Assembly (NCBI RefSeq): GCF_965638725.1
Contig: NC_134950.1
Coordinates: forward strand, 145,691,636-145,755,635
Source of the DNA: Aptenodytes patagonicus
Lineage: Eukaryota; Chordata; Aves; Sphenisciformes; Spheniscidae
Length of the DNA: 64,000 bases
Direction of reading: 5' to 3'
Made by a program: the position numbers and the translations under genes. Of this stretch, positions 1-35,800 are shown one piece after another; position 1 is the first letter of the stretch, and each line of letters opens with the position of its first letter. The notes under the pieces are model-generated. The model saw only the letters and a program-made list of their open reading frames with translations, searched no databases and was not told where the DNA came from.

Positions 1-1503
1 AGTGTCATAGAGTATGGCCACAGTGGGGAAGCCCTACATGTTGGAAGAGTTTGGGTCAGTTTGAGCACACTATCTTTTGGACTTTTTATTGGATAATATT
101 TTCTATTGGATAATTGTGGAACTGGCTAATTAACGTGCAGTTTTGGGATATAGACTTTGTGTTAAGCTCTCAAGTAGAGTATACTATAATCAAATAATAT
201 TTACTAGAGCTGTGCTTTGCTAAGCCGTCTTGTTCTGGACTACGTTACTTACCATCATCCTCCAAGATGTACCGTGTACTCTGGGTTTCTGAACCCTTAG
301 CATTTTTGCACCAGATGGGGAAAATTCTTCAGTGTTTCTGGAGGGAATGCATGCTTTCTTCAAAATCTGTTGGTAGCCACTGTATGAGAATGTGAAAGTA
401 CCTACTTATATACATTCAGTACTGCATAATGAGATTCTTTTCATCAGTTACCACTTTAAAATGTGCTTTGGACTCTAGGTGTCATCAAACTGTAAAGTAA
501 TGGGATCACATATCCTAGTGCTACACGATGTTTGCAAGTGCTTTTATATACTCTCTAAAATAAATCTTAAAAAAAAAAAAAATCAACTAGCTTTTATATA
601 ATTTAAACTATTTTAGTTTTTATATACTATTTTGCAAGGTGCCATAAGTCCCGGTGTGCAGACACTGACATTTCAGCTTGTTCTGATAGAACTACAGCCT
701 GCTTATGTTCTTTGTTTCCTGGAAGCACGTGTGATCAACAAAAATAGATAAAATGCACTCCAAATCACCATTTGACTTTTTGACATAATATACTTCTCAC
801 ATTCGCTTATTGTTTTTTTTGAGAATGCGAGCAAAAGCCTGCAGTGGTCTTTACCACTAAATCTTTTGAGAGACGTAACAGTTTTCCAAATGCCATCAAC
901 CATAAAGTCTTTCAGACTTAATAAACATTTATGAGATGTTTTCAATTTGGATATACATTTAAAATAACACAGAATATTTGAAAAGTAATTTCCTTTTTAA
1001 AAGGGTAAACTGACTAGTACAATTTAGGGAAATTGGATTTTCTCTCTCTGTGCTCCAGATGTGCTTAGTTCTGATCTGCAAAATGGCCTATTTACATTCA
1101 CCTGCTCATGTAAAATTCAATTTAATCAGCAGATGAAAGTAGAGTTGTTTTTCTCCTATACTTAAAAGCATTCTTACAACGTTCTAAGAATTCCTCCTTC
1201 TTTTACACCCTTTTGGGTTTTATTTAAAGAAGTTAGTAGATGGTCAGCTATAGTGAGCACTTTCACCAATAGGATAAAAGGCAACTAGAAGTGTGCATGA
1301 GAGAACAAGATTTGGATACCACCATCCATTTTACAGTTTCCTTCTTAACTCTCTTGCAGATTACAACCAATAAACAGATCGATGATCAAGTGTAGAGGTT
1401 CTATTAGTGATGAAGAAACTGATGTCATACTATAGATGCAATGTTATAACTGTTTTACTTTCTGATATTTCCTTTTTCTTTGCTTTTATTTTAAATATTT
1501 CAG
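1..1503 (+). other. PEX1 intron, partial
   Basis: AT-rich sequence preceding the first PEX1 exon in view. No exon, RNA gene or recognisable repeat apart from a short A run near 570. Confidence 0.6.
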
Positions 1504-25195
<23,692 letters not shown>

Positions 25196-25527
25196 TAACT
25201 TGTATTTGCTTGTAATTGCTAAACTGTAACTGGAAATGGCAAATGTGATTAAATCAAATTATTTATATTCATATGGATTTATTAATGCAGCAGTTGAAGA
25301 TAAGTTTCTTTTAAACTTACATGCTGTAAAATTATGTCACATCTTATTTTGAAGAAAATTGTCTTCTTTCAGATTGATATTAAATTTTTGAGAGAACATT
25401 GGTTACGTTCTGTCCAGTTGTTTATCACATAAAATTTTAAATTTTGCTTTTTATCAATATAGTTGCCAAAACCTAACAATGATTTCCTATCCCTGTTTAT
25501 TTCCTCACAACAAATAGATTCTGTTGG

Positions 25528-25533
25528 AATAAA
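25528..25533 (+). other. PEX1 candidate poly(A) signal
   Basis: AATAAA, 333 bases after the PEX1 stop. It is the first canonical hexamer in the 3' UTR, so the transcript probably ends near 25.55 kb. Confidence 0.65.
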
Positions 25534-25883
25534 CTGTAATATCTAATGGTTGAAATGTTTTTAAAAATTCTATAGAGCCATTCTCTAATGGTCTTTGGAG
25601 AGGTGTTAGAGAAGGGTGGAACTTCATATGTTTATTGGTAAGCAACTAGTCTAATACTTCCAGAACAACTATAGCAAAAAAAGAAATATTAAGACAGACC
25701 AAGATAATTGTATCTTGTTTTCTGCCACTGTTTATTATTCCGAAGAATATCAAGTTGCATTTCACAACTGCTGTATCTTCTTATCCCCATCTTTTCTTCT
25801 TGGAGACTGTTCAAAAACATCTCTGATGTTTGGAAGCTTTCTAATGTTACATCCTGAAATTATTCACAACTACTGACTTACAT

Positions 25884-26013
25884 GAAGATTGTTAAAGAGT
25901 TGTCTTCCTTGGCTGACACATAGATTAAGCAGGCCTTAACAGAAGGGGAAAGAAGGAAGGGGCAGGAAAGGAAAAAAAACTAGAGATGTTTCCCGTAAGT
26001 CTATACCACCCTT
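25884..26013 (+). repeat. Local direct repeat, copy 2 (downstream of PEX1)
   Basis: GAAGATTGTTAAAGAGTTGT ... AGTCTATACCACCCT, the partner of 24708-24845. The two copies bracket the terminal PEX1 exon. Confidence 0.7.
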
Positions 26014-28004
26014 TCACAATATTTTGCCAATACCTGGGGGGTTTTGCTTGGTTGGTTTTTCACTAATCCTCCTTCCCTACTATTTATCTTCCTGAGGTAA
26101 TTAGAAAACATTGATTTTTATTTTTTGGGGGGCGTCTTTCATAGCCGTTATGTGCCTTTTCACACCTGTACTGCTTTGGGCCATTGGTCATTATCACCCT
26201 TTCTGTGATCAGATAGCATGTCCAGGCTTCCTCTGGTCACTTCTTTAGGTACATTAGTAGCAGCAGCCTTCCTCAAGCCGCTCCTAAATGTTTGATTATA
26301 TGGTCCCACTACATGTTCCAATTTGTTATTTCATGCATTGAAATGTATCATGCTATGTCAGTAATCAGAAGAACACATCACATTAAACAATGTAATCATA
26401 CGGTCACTGCTGTCTATTTGTAGTTCCTATTCCCAGTGCAGCAAAGAATGCATGATTTGTGTGTTTATTCTTGCAGCCTGGTACCGGTGAAGCCTGTATA
26501 CACTACAGGCCTTGATACACTACAAGTCTTAGCTCGTAGCAGTTAATACCCCTGATTTTCTCATTTATCCTGAGCTATTGCTTTCTACGCATACTTAACT
26601 CTTGCTTTAGTAGCTTCCGAAACTGAAAATCCTTATTGCATTACTACAAAGCCCTACTACTGTCAATACCGCTATGTCATTAACATCATACTTATTTTTT
26701 AAAAGTGGATCTATGTTTGTTTAGCATTAGAGCCATATCCTAGCTTACTTCTAACCTTGAGTTAATCTTTCTTATGTAATAGTGTCCTTTCTTTCCTTGT
26801 TCACCTTGTTTTAAATGGCTGTAGAGGTGAATATGAATAGAGGTTGAACAGTAAGCAATTTGCTGCAAAGCAGCAAGTCATTCCCTGCCAGATGCTCCAT
26901 GGTAACTCACCATGGTGGTGAGCTGTGGTAAATGTAAGGTACTCTGAAGAAATTTATCTTTTAATGGAAGAGGGGCAAAAACTATGGATATTGTTAATGA
27001 AGTGCAGCAGCTGACAAGCTGTAACTAGTTACTCTGCTTTGTTTATGTGTCAAAACTAAAAAACCATGGGTTTTTTTTTTCATTTCCTTCTCCAGGTCCA
27101 GTAATTCATTTTGGCTATTTCTGGCCTTCAGGATGTAGTTTATTTGTTTATCAGTTTCTTGTCATCTTTTTCCGATGATTATTCATCCAGTGACATTTCG
27201 AGCTCATTCAAAATACTTTTTTCTCTTCCTCGAGCTTCAAATTCCACACAGTTTTCATCTCTAACCTAAGGAAATGTTATATTATTTTCTATTCAAATAC
27301 TTGCACTGAAAATTCAGCCCAGTTAATTTAATTGATTAGTTCCTATAGTTTCTCAGATAGCTCTAGCAGCTTTTCACTTATTCTTCCACCTACTGGCTTA
27401 ATGATTTTGCAGTCAAAGTTTCTTTTCTACAACTAGTGCTCTGTAAGAAGGTGGTCCTCTAGCGCTTCCCTTGCCAAAATTGTTTAAAGTACATTGCAGT
27501 TTATTACATCTTTTCTGTTCGGTGAAGAAGTCTTCAACTGTTACAAAAGCATCCAGGTTAGCCCAAATTAGTACTAGTACCTGTTCTTTAACTTACATCT
27601 AAATAATGGATGCACCAGATTTATTAGAAATGGAAAAGATTTAACCTTCCTAGTAATGACAATCTCATAATGCACTGATACTTAAATCTGAAAGGACCAG
27701 TCAGAGGCCAATCATAATTAAAACAAAGACAGTACAATAATCTGTGGATTATCTTCACACTTGGAATCATTTAATTAGAGGACTATACTTCAATGCCAAG
27801 TATTATATTGTAAAGTTAAAAAGGAGAGCATGCTTGTGTTAGGCTGTATGTCGAGGTCCTGTCAGTCCTCAACCAAAATTAGATACTATACTGTCATGGA
27901 AAATGTTCTTAAAAACCGGGAAGCCTAGGTTCCAAATCTGCTTTCCAAATCTGCGCTCTTCCTTTCTACGTGCAAGGAATTTCACCAGCGTGCTGAACTA
28001 ACTC

Positions 28005-28050
28005 AGGGGTGTGCGGGTGGGTGTGTATATACACCCTCCCGCACACCCCT
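28005..28050. repeat. Near-perfect inverted repeat (hairpin)
   Basis: The left arm AGGGGTGTGCGGG plus TGGGTGTGTA is mirrored by TATACACCCT plus CCCGCACACCCCT. The arms are about 22 bases with one or two mismatches and almost no loop, so the DNA or RNA could fold back. Confidence 0.85.
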
Positions 28051-29819
28051 ATATAGATAACCTTGGCTATTGCCGTGGGTAGTATCATTTGATCCAAGAA
28101 AGTAGGTCACTATTAATAACCAGTTGCTGTTAGGTGATCTTCGGTTACATTCTGAATTATATTAACATCTCATCTTAAAAGATAGTAGAGTATCTAAATG
28201 AAGCCTGGCTAAGATCCGTTGCACAGGCACAGAAGTCCAACGCACAGGGAGCATAAAGCCTACAGCTAACTGGGGGACAATCCCTTCTGTACGAGCGTTG
28301 TGCAAGAAACGTCAGCTGGCCTGTGGAGGCTCTTTCACAAGGCCCGGTGTTAAGTACGCCAAGAGTGAAAAGGGACCAAAACCAACGTTTGTTTCACGTT
28401 CCACAGGGCAGCGGGGCTTTAGCCGCAACGGCTCATGAAGATGCCACAGGCAGCCCAACGGCGGATGTCGTGTTTGAGCCTTTTGACCTCTGTTTTCCAC
28501 TCTCCTCCATCAAGTCAAGAACCAAGTGAACTCCGTGTGAACCAGCAACCTAAAGACGGACAAATTCTGTGCCTCCCTACTAGCTCATCCGTCATTCCTA
28601 CCTCCCTTAAGTGATACTGATGTCGGTCTTTATGGGTATATCTTACAGCCCATATAAAAGGTTGATAACCTGGGGTAGCTTTTTCCTTTCACTCCTGTTG
28701 TCACCAACATTGTCAGCTGTCACTGACCTTTTCTCAATTGCCAACCAGTCTTTCCCCGTAGTCGAGCGACTTCTGAAGAAACAAGTGTTAAATATAGATG
28801 TAAACACTTACTTTGTTTCTAACGTGCAAGGGATTATTTCACTTTGTTAACAGGAACTCAATTTCCACTACTATCCTGTAATTCTTCTTAAAAAAATGTT
28901 TGGGCAGCTTTTACTCTAAAAATGATTTACGTTCAAAGCTGTCTTCTTACAGCTGTGTAGCTGATAAGTTTTTCAAATACTGCCTTGGAAAAATGTACCT
29001 GTTTTGAAGCGATCCACAATTCTGGATTGAGTCTGTTGACGACTAGAAAAAGCTTCTTGAAAAAAATTGAGATAGTGGGTCAATTCTGCTAAATGCTGAT
29101 TTAATCAGTGCAATTAACTCCACTGAAAGTGTCATATGTCTTAATGTCGAGACATTAAGTAATGTCCAAATTACCAGATTAGGAATTTGGTAATTCCTAA
29201 TAAGCAAAATCTGCCAGACGTGCTTTTCCAAGAATTAGGGACATCGAATACCATCCAATGTGTTAGGTCCTTTTATTGTTAACACCATTCTGCCGTAAAT
29301 CACATTTGTTGTATGTTTGGGAAACAGAATTTGTGTTGTACAGTAAAAATTTCACAAGGTATTTGTTACATAACTTCTACTTCTTAAGGGATCAAACTTT
29401 GTTCCATTTCCAAAGAGAAAAAACCCATTTGAAATGAAATTAACAGACAAGCGATGTCTGCCGAGGCTCAGATTACATTAGGCTTATGTTTCATAATAGA
29501 CGTCACCAGCTAGAACTCTGCTTGACAATATTTTAAGCATGACAGTTCGCAGCCTGCTTAAAACACACAAATTTTATGATTTACATTAGGTTTGAAAAGT
29601 ACTTCGGCTTTTAGTTCACCCAAACAAGTCTAAATTTTGTGTGGACCAATCTGCACTTAACATCATACAGGAAGTTTCTCCCTCCCCTTCTTCCGGCATT
29701 AAGGAAGCAAAGTAAATTTCTCCAGCCCAAAAGCAAAAAAATCTTTTAAAATATAATTTCAAAACAAAAGCATTGTATGAATTTAATTTATTCACAGGAT
29801 ACTTTACTCAAACTAACTG

Positions 29820-29880
29820 GGGGGTGTGTTTGTGTGTGTGTGTGTGTGTGTATACATATATATATTATAAAATATGAATA
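29820..29880. repeat. GT/TA microsatellite
   Basis: GGGGTGTGTTTGTGTGTGTG continues as (GT)n and then (TA)n up to about 29865. Confidence 0.85.
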
Positions 29881-31949
29881 TATAGTTGGCTTTTTTACTA
29901 TTACGACTCTATCATTTTACTTGTTGCTTAATTTATTTCATAACTCCTAGTTATTATGAAAATAGTAAACTACATACGTGCTGTGTTACTGCATGAGGAT
30001 CTGACTGTTTATTATTTAGTACCTCCTAAGCTCACAGAGTAGGGTGGGAGTGAAGCCCACTGTCCAGGGAGTTAAGACAGCAATCAAAACCGTAAGCAAT
30101 GCAGGAACTTGGAAGAGATCAGAAGCAGAACGGAATTTCTTGCGTGAGTTAGGTCGGTATTTGCAGCATTAACCCTATGGAATGAAGCTGGGAGACCAGA
30201 CTACAATTTGTCAACGTCAATCGACAGGTAGGAACTCATTCCACTCTCACAGGCATCATTCGGGGATAACCCATTTACAGCTGCCACTTGAGAACCTCGG
30301 CCAGGGGAGCTCAGGTGGTTCGGCAGAGGGCTTTCAAATCGGCACTCCTTCAGTACATTTCATTACAGGGGTTTGTAGAGTCTCCGTTGCACTTAATATT
30401 CCCTCTCTTAAAAGTGGGCCATCTGTTAGCATGACCTTGGCGTCAGATGTAACTATGGGTTAAGTGAAATATTTTGCATCGGAAGCACAAGGGAGATGGC
30501 AACTTGGTCACGGTGATAATGTGTTTGACCTCAGTGCAAGCTGTCATAATACGTGAAAAGTTTAGCATTTTTTTAACTAATACCGAGTTTTGCCTCAGGT
30601 ACAAATTTTGAGACATTAGTTTTATAACCTGTTTTAGTTTTTTAGCAAGTCATATACCAGATTATTTCCCTCTTTGATTAGCATATGCACAATAGGATTG
30701 GAATGGTACAAATCTCGCTTTAAGGCTCAATTGCTTTCGTTTTCCCATGTCTAAAACAGGCCAAACGGTAACAATCTGTCATAGGTACACTGAAATGAAA
30801 ATCTGTTGACTAAGGTTTAGTGTGCTGTTCCAGTGATGCAGCAGAGAGATCTAGGATAAAATATTTTCAGATGCTCAGATGGTGGTCGGTAAAGAAATGC
30901 TAAATCTGGTTTTCAGGTCACAAGTGTAAGTCAGACTAATAGAAATGAAGTGTGAAAAATTCTTCCTCCGTATCCTCTAGCAGCTGGTGGGGCTGGTAAG
31001 ACTCCCAAGTATGCGGCCTTCCCGTAATGTCGTACCGCAGCAGTGTCCTATCAGCTGCTGTCAGATAACCAGGGTAGATTTTGCGTCTCTTAGTCGTGCC
31101 GTCACACACTAGTCTCCAAAAGTCTTTAATAGCTTGAATTAGTTGAAATGATTTAGTGAAGAATGGGATCTCAGGGAAAAAGTCAGTTTGGGACTCCTGG
31201 GTGCAAAAAGAGGACCTCTTTCTTCATTGTTTACACAAAAACAGCTCTTAAGAATCTGCAGTAATGGTTATTACCTGATTTAGGCACAGCTATAACACAG
31301 TACGTATCTTGTGGAGACCCAGTGGGTAAGTGGACACTGGCGCTAGATTTTGGTACATCAGAAATTATTAGGGTCATACAGCTGACGGGCAATTTCCCTT
31401 GCTTCCAGAGATCAGCAGCTTTGTAGAATAAAAAGCAAAATATTTGAAACCACCCACAAAATCCTGTCAATGCCATGCTATATCATTCCAGCATGAGCAC
31501 AGCTAGGATAAAAGCCATCCTCGCGGGTTTGTGTCATTTTTCTATTAGGAAGATATTTGGATCCTTCAGATTCAACGCTAATTCCATTTCCCAAATTATT
31601 GCCAAGTTTCAGGAAACTAGTAAGATTATTTCTTAATAATTAATACTTATTACTTTAAAACAATGCCTGTATATTGCCAAAGCACTGTTTAAATAATTGT
31701 ATAACTAAAACATCACGACCTTGTTTAGATACTAAAACGCTACAACGGGGGCTTTCTGGTGCATAACAGTTTTGGTGTTTGCCAAGAGTTAACTCTTAGC
31801 CCATTTGCTAATGCCCATTTTCCCGGGAGTTAGAAACTTGCCAATTTTCTAAATGTCCTTAATTAAAAAGCAGAGTTTAAAACAGAGAAAGAAACGCTTG
31901 AAGTCAGCGTATTGAAACTTTCTTTCGCTGTGGATCCTGGGGAGAAAAT

Positions 31950-32800
31950 AATCTTGGCTTCCCACACATCAGCACCCGCCCCCCTCCCTGACCCCCGCTC
32001 TCCCTTCGCCCACGGTGAGGTGAGCGGATCTCACCGTCCTCCCCGACCGGCCGTCCCGGTGCTGCAGATCCCGCTAACCGGGCCACGCCTTGGTGAAGAG
32101 AGTAGCTCTAAAGCAGAAGCCTTGCTAACAGGGAGCGGGCAGCCTGCTGCGGGTGGCGTGAGGCACACGGAGCTGCTTTCTCTCCGCCGGTGACCGACGC
32201 GGGCGCCCCGTTCCGCTTGGCGCCGCGCCCCCAGCGCACGTTTGCGGCCCTGGAGAACGTCACAGAAGCGGAGCACGAGGGACGGTCCCTCGGTCCCGCT
32301 GAGCCAGCGCGGGGAGCCCACACAGCGCCGCGGAAAGCCTCCCCGAGGCGTTGCTCCCTCCCCGAGCAGGCCCCGGCGCCCGCCACGCGCGGGCCCCCTT
32401 CCCCCCGCCCCTCGCCGGGGGGGCTGGCGGGCGGCTCCCGGCGGGGCGGGACGGCGGCGGCCAGCCGGACCCCTGCGGAGCGGAGGGCGGCGGCTCCCGG
32501 CCCCCGCGGCGGAGGATGAGCGGCGGCGGCGGCGCCCTGCCCGCCGGGGCTGCCGCGGCGCCCCCGGCCCTGTCGGCCCGCGGCGCCCGCATCGCCGGCG
32601 GCGCCCCGGGGCTGCTGGACGCGGGCTTCGCCCTCTACGTCGCCGACCCTTTCCATCGGGAGCTCAATCCGCAGGTGCGGGGAGCGGCCGGGCCCGGGGC
32701 TCCGTCCCGGAGAGCTGCCGGCCGCCCGGTGCCTCTGGGCGGCGGGTTTGCTCCGGGGGGGCTGGCAAAGCCCCGCTGCGTACCGCAAGCGTAGGGGAGG
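31950..32800. promoter_or_regulatory. CpG island promoter of the ACCS-like gene
   Basis: An abrupt change from AT-rich sequence to a GC- and CpG-dense block of about 850 bases, with repeated CCGCCC/GGCGG boxes and an ACGTCAC half-CRE near 32258. The block surrounds the start codon at 32516. No TATA box is obvious. This is the usual architecture of a housekeeping-type vertebrate promoter, and transcription may start at several positions. Confidence 0.8.
32516..32674 (+). CDS. ACCS-like: ACCS-like exon 1
   Basis: MSGGGGALPAGAAAAPP then SARGARIAGGAPGLLDAGF and FHRELNPQ, inside the CpG island. Donor GTGCGG. Human ACCS has a comparable segment ending DKNPSG. Confidence 0.85.
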
Positions 32801-35800
32801 CAGAGCGGGACCCCGGCGGGTGCTTTCCTCCTCCTGCAGCGGTGGCATCTGGCAACTGCCATCTCTTCCAGGGCATCCTGAATTTGGGCACGAGTGAGAA
32901 CAAGCTTTGCTTTGACTTAATAGAGGAGAGAGTAAGTGTTGCCGTCTTCTGACTAATTGGGATTTAACCACCAGTTCGTCTTTGACAACTTTGAAGCGTC
33001 CGGTTGACAATTTAGCACAGGCGAAGGAACGTTTAGGGTGGGATACTGACGGTGCTGTGACTAACAGGTTTCACAAGGAAGCATACTTTATATATGTTTA
33101 TATACTTTATATGTTTCTATGTAGTGCTCCAGTTGCACACTCGGCAATAATTTGCCAAGTGATAGTTACACTGAAAACTTGCTTCTGGTTGAAAACCAGA
33201 GTAGTTTTGGTTTTTGCTTGAACTTCTTTCACATTTGATTGAGCATGTACTCCAAACAGAACTGCAGAGTCTGTTCCTGTTTCAGCAGAAAATACTGCTT
33301 TGGAATGGTAGGTTTCAGGAAGAGGTGTATTTTCGGAGAGGAAAATCATGGCCTGATGAGATGCTCACCTGTCTGATGGCAAAGCCAAAACTTTGACTGA
33401 AAACGCTCCATACATGAAATTCAGACTTTGAGCAAAATTAAAGCTATGACCTAATCGTTATGCTGCTGTGCACCGCAGCAAGAGCCAGTCTCTGCAAGGC
33501 AGCTATGGAGAAATTCTTTAAAGGAGGTATTTTCCCCAAAGTTGTTAATTCTAGTTCATCTGCTGCAAAGCATGGTGTTCTGCCTTACGTGTTAGCAAAA
33601 CAAAGACCTAGTTGCCAGGCCAGCTTCTGCAGCTTGCCAATTACCTCTTGCTTCTCCTTCCTAATTCCATGAGGTAATGAATTTGCACTAGTGCAACTGC
33701 TAGCGCATTTGCAACGCTTGTGATGGAGGGTCAGGCATAAACTCCATGTACGGATTGGTTAGCTGATGAGTTGGCAGTGCTGGCAGCTGGAGAGAATCTT
33801 TTTTCTTAGGAATAAACCAAAATCAATGCCACAATGAATACAGGACTGAGCCAGTTTGCGGGGGGGAGGGGGGGGAAGGGGGGGGGGACGACACACCTGC
33901 TTTGAGAGCCAGAAAGCCACTGCTGATAATACAGCTGTTTTTCTTCTGTAACAGATGGGGTTGCTGTCACTTTTCTTCTTGTTGGTTGAGAAGCTAGTCA
34001 AAGTTGACATGTGAATTAAAAGCTGATATCATAAATATTGCAAGCGTTGTTTGAGCTTTGATATCTCTCAGAAGTGGCTGCATAATCTCTTAGGTACAGC
34101 TGGGATGCTTTTCCTCAATGCCTTATTCAGGACTTGTTTTAATATATGACAGAATATTCCAATAAATAATTCTTTCAATATTTTCTTCCTTCATTTTGAT
34201 GATGTTTTAATGTTGTTTTCTAATATCTTAAAACTAAAAAAGAGAAGTGCAAAGTATAAACATAATCGTAACTCATGAATTTTTATATTCTCCATTTCCT
34301 TAATGTTACTGAATAATTTAAAAAAAAAAAATCAAGTCTTACTCTGCTACAGCAGAACAGAAGCTCCCAAGAACATTGTGTTGTACAGTATCTCTCTTTC
34401 ATGTCACTAGCTCACAAGGCCTGACATGAATTATCTGCAGCCCCATCTTTTCCAGTATTCTGATACGCAAGGCACTAGAAGGTAAGGAGTTCATCTTCCC
34501 ATTTATCACATTGCTTGTCGCCAGTGCTGGTCACGGCTTGTGTGAAGCTGGGTGGGGTTTCATTCCTCTGGTAAGCCCAAAGGATAGGTGTGTTACTGTC
34601 GTCTACACGGTGGCAGGCTTTTGGGTTCCTGTGCAGGAGTTACTTTTCTGGATTTCTGTTCTGGTTTTCTCCCCACCCTCAGTGTGCCACAAAGACCCAG
34701 AATGTGAAAGGTCAAGGATCTGGGGACTTGTCGGCAAGCAAGAGAGCATGTATTGATGTGGTGAATCGTACCGATGTGGTGAATCGCTCCTGGAATGATT
34801 CATTCTAGGCTCGGTGAGGGATAAACTGAAACTCGGGGGGCTGTGAAGAGTAGAGGTGAAATACTGGCTCGCTGAAGATCGATAGAACTCCACCATTGCC
34901 TTCACTCGGGCTGAAAGCCTGTCTTGATCTAAAGAATTGTCATTGACTCAGGTCTCAGTGTTTCTGGTACCCAAATTCTTGCCCTTTCTCCAAAACCAGG
35001 TCCCACTCGGGCTCAAAGACGCGTTATTTTCTCATTTTTCTAGTGTACAGCAATAATAGTTGAGTCACAGTCACTGTTACTCAAGGTAACAGATGGCTTC
35101 TGTGTGCTTCTGTCTCACAAAATGTAGCACACTGGGTATCTGAGGAAATTATATTATTTAATCAAAATCTTCAAGGCTTTCATAACAGAATGAATTGTGC
35201 GTTTGTTCTGTTTTTTGTAAGCTTCATTCTTCTGTGTATATTTTGTGCTTTTTTTCCCCTGAGAAATAGGTGCTTGCATATTTGACTTTAATTCTGTATT
35301 TTAGCTTCAGAGAAGAAATTGCTGAATTTCTAACTGACTATGCCAGAGCTGCAAAAGCACTGAATCCGGACCATGTAAGACAAGTGCCTTATCCTTGCAT
35401 CTTACTTTTCTTAAACTGATAAAGATGAATAAATCTGAACACAAATGTCAGCAAGATGCTACAGGAGGGATATATGCAAGATTTGCACAAGTCTTAGTAG
35501 TGTTAATTTTCCATTTGAAAAAGTGGGCAAGGTGTAACACTCAAGGACTAGTGTTATAGGTGTAGTAGTGTGGCTTTTCACTCTTTTTAGTTTAAACTAG
35601 TGCTGATATTTATGAATTTATGAATTTAAACAAGTGCTGATATTTCTGCTAAATATTTCATTGCTAAATGAAAGTTTGTGCTACTTCTTTCAGATAACTG
35701 TTATGAATGGCTGTTGTGCTGTTTTTGCTACTCTGTCAACTGTATTATGTGACCCTGGTGGTGAGTAAAAATTTGATTATTTTACTAAAAAACCCATTTG

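Larger units (their letters stand above)
25550..31900. other. Intergenic region between PEX1 and the ACCS-like gene
   Basis: AT-rich sequence with no open frame that resembles a known protein and no exon-like set of splice sites. It contains a local repeat at 25.9 kb, a hairpin at 28.0 kb and a GT repeat at 29.8 kb. I see no RNA gene. Confidence 0.6.

Noticed and set aside
32108-33010. 300-codon minus-strand open frame in the CpG island
   Set aside because: Proline/arginine/glycine-rich composition of a GC-rich island; overlaps the ACCS-like first exons and has no recognisable domain.
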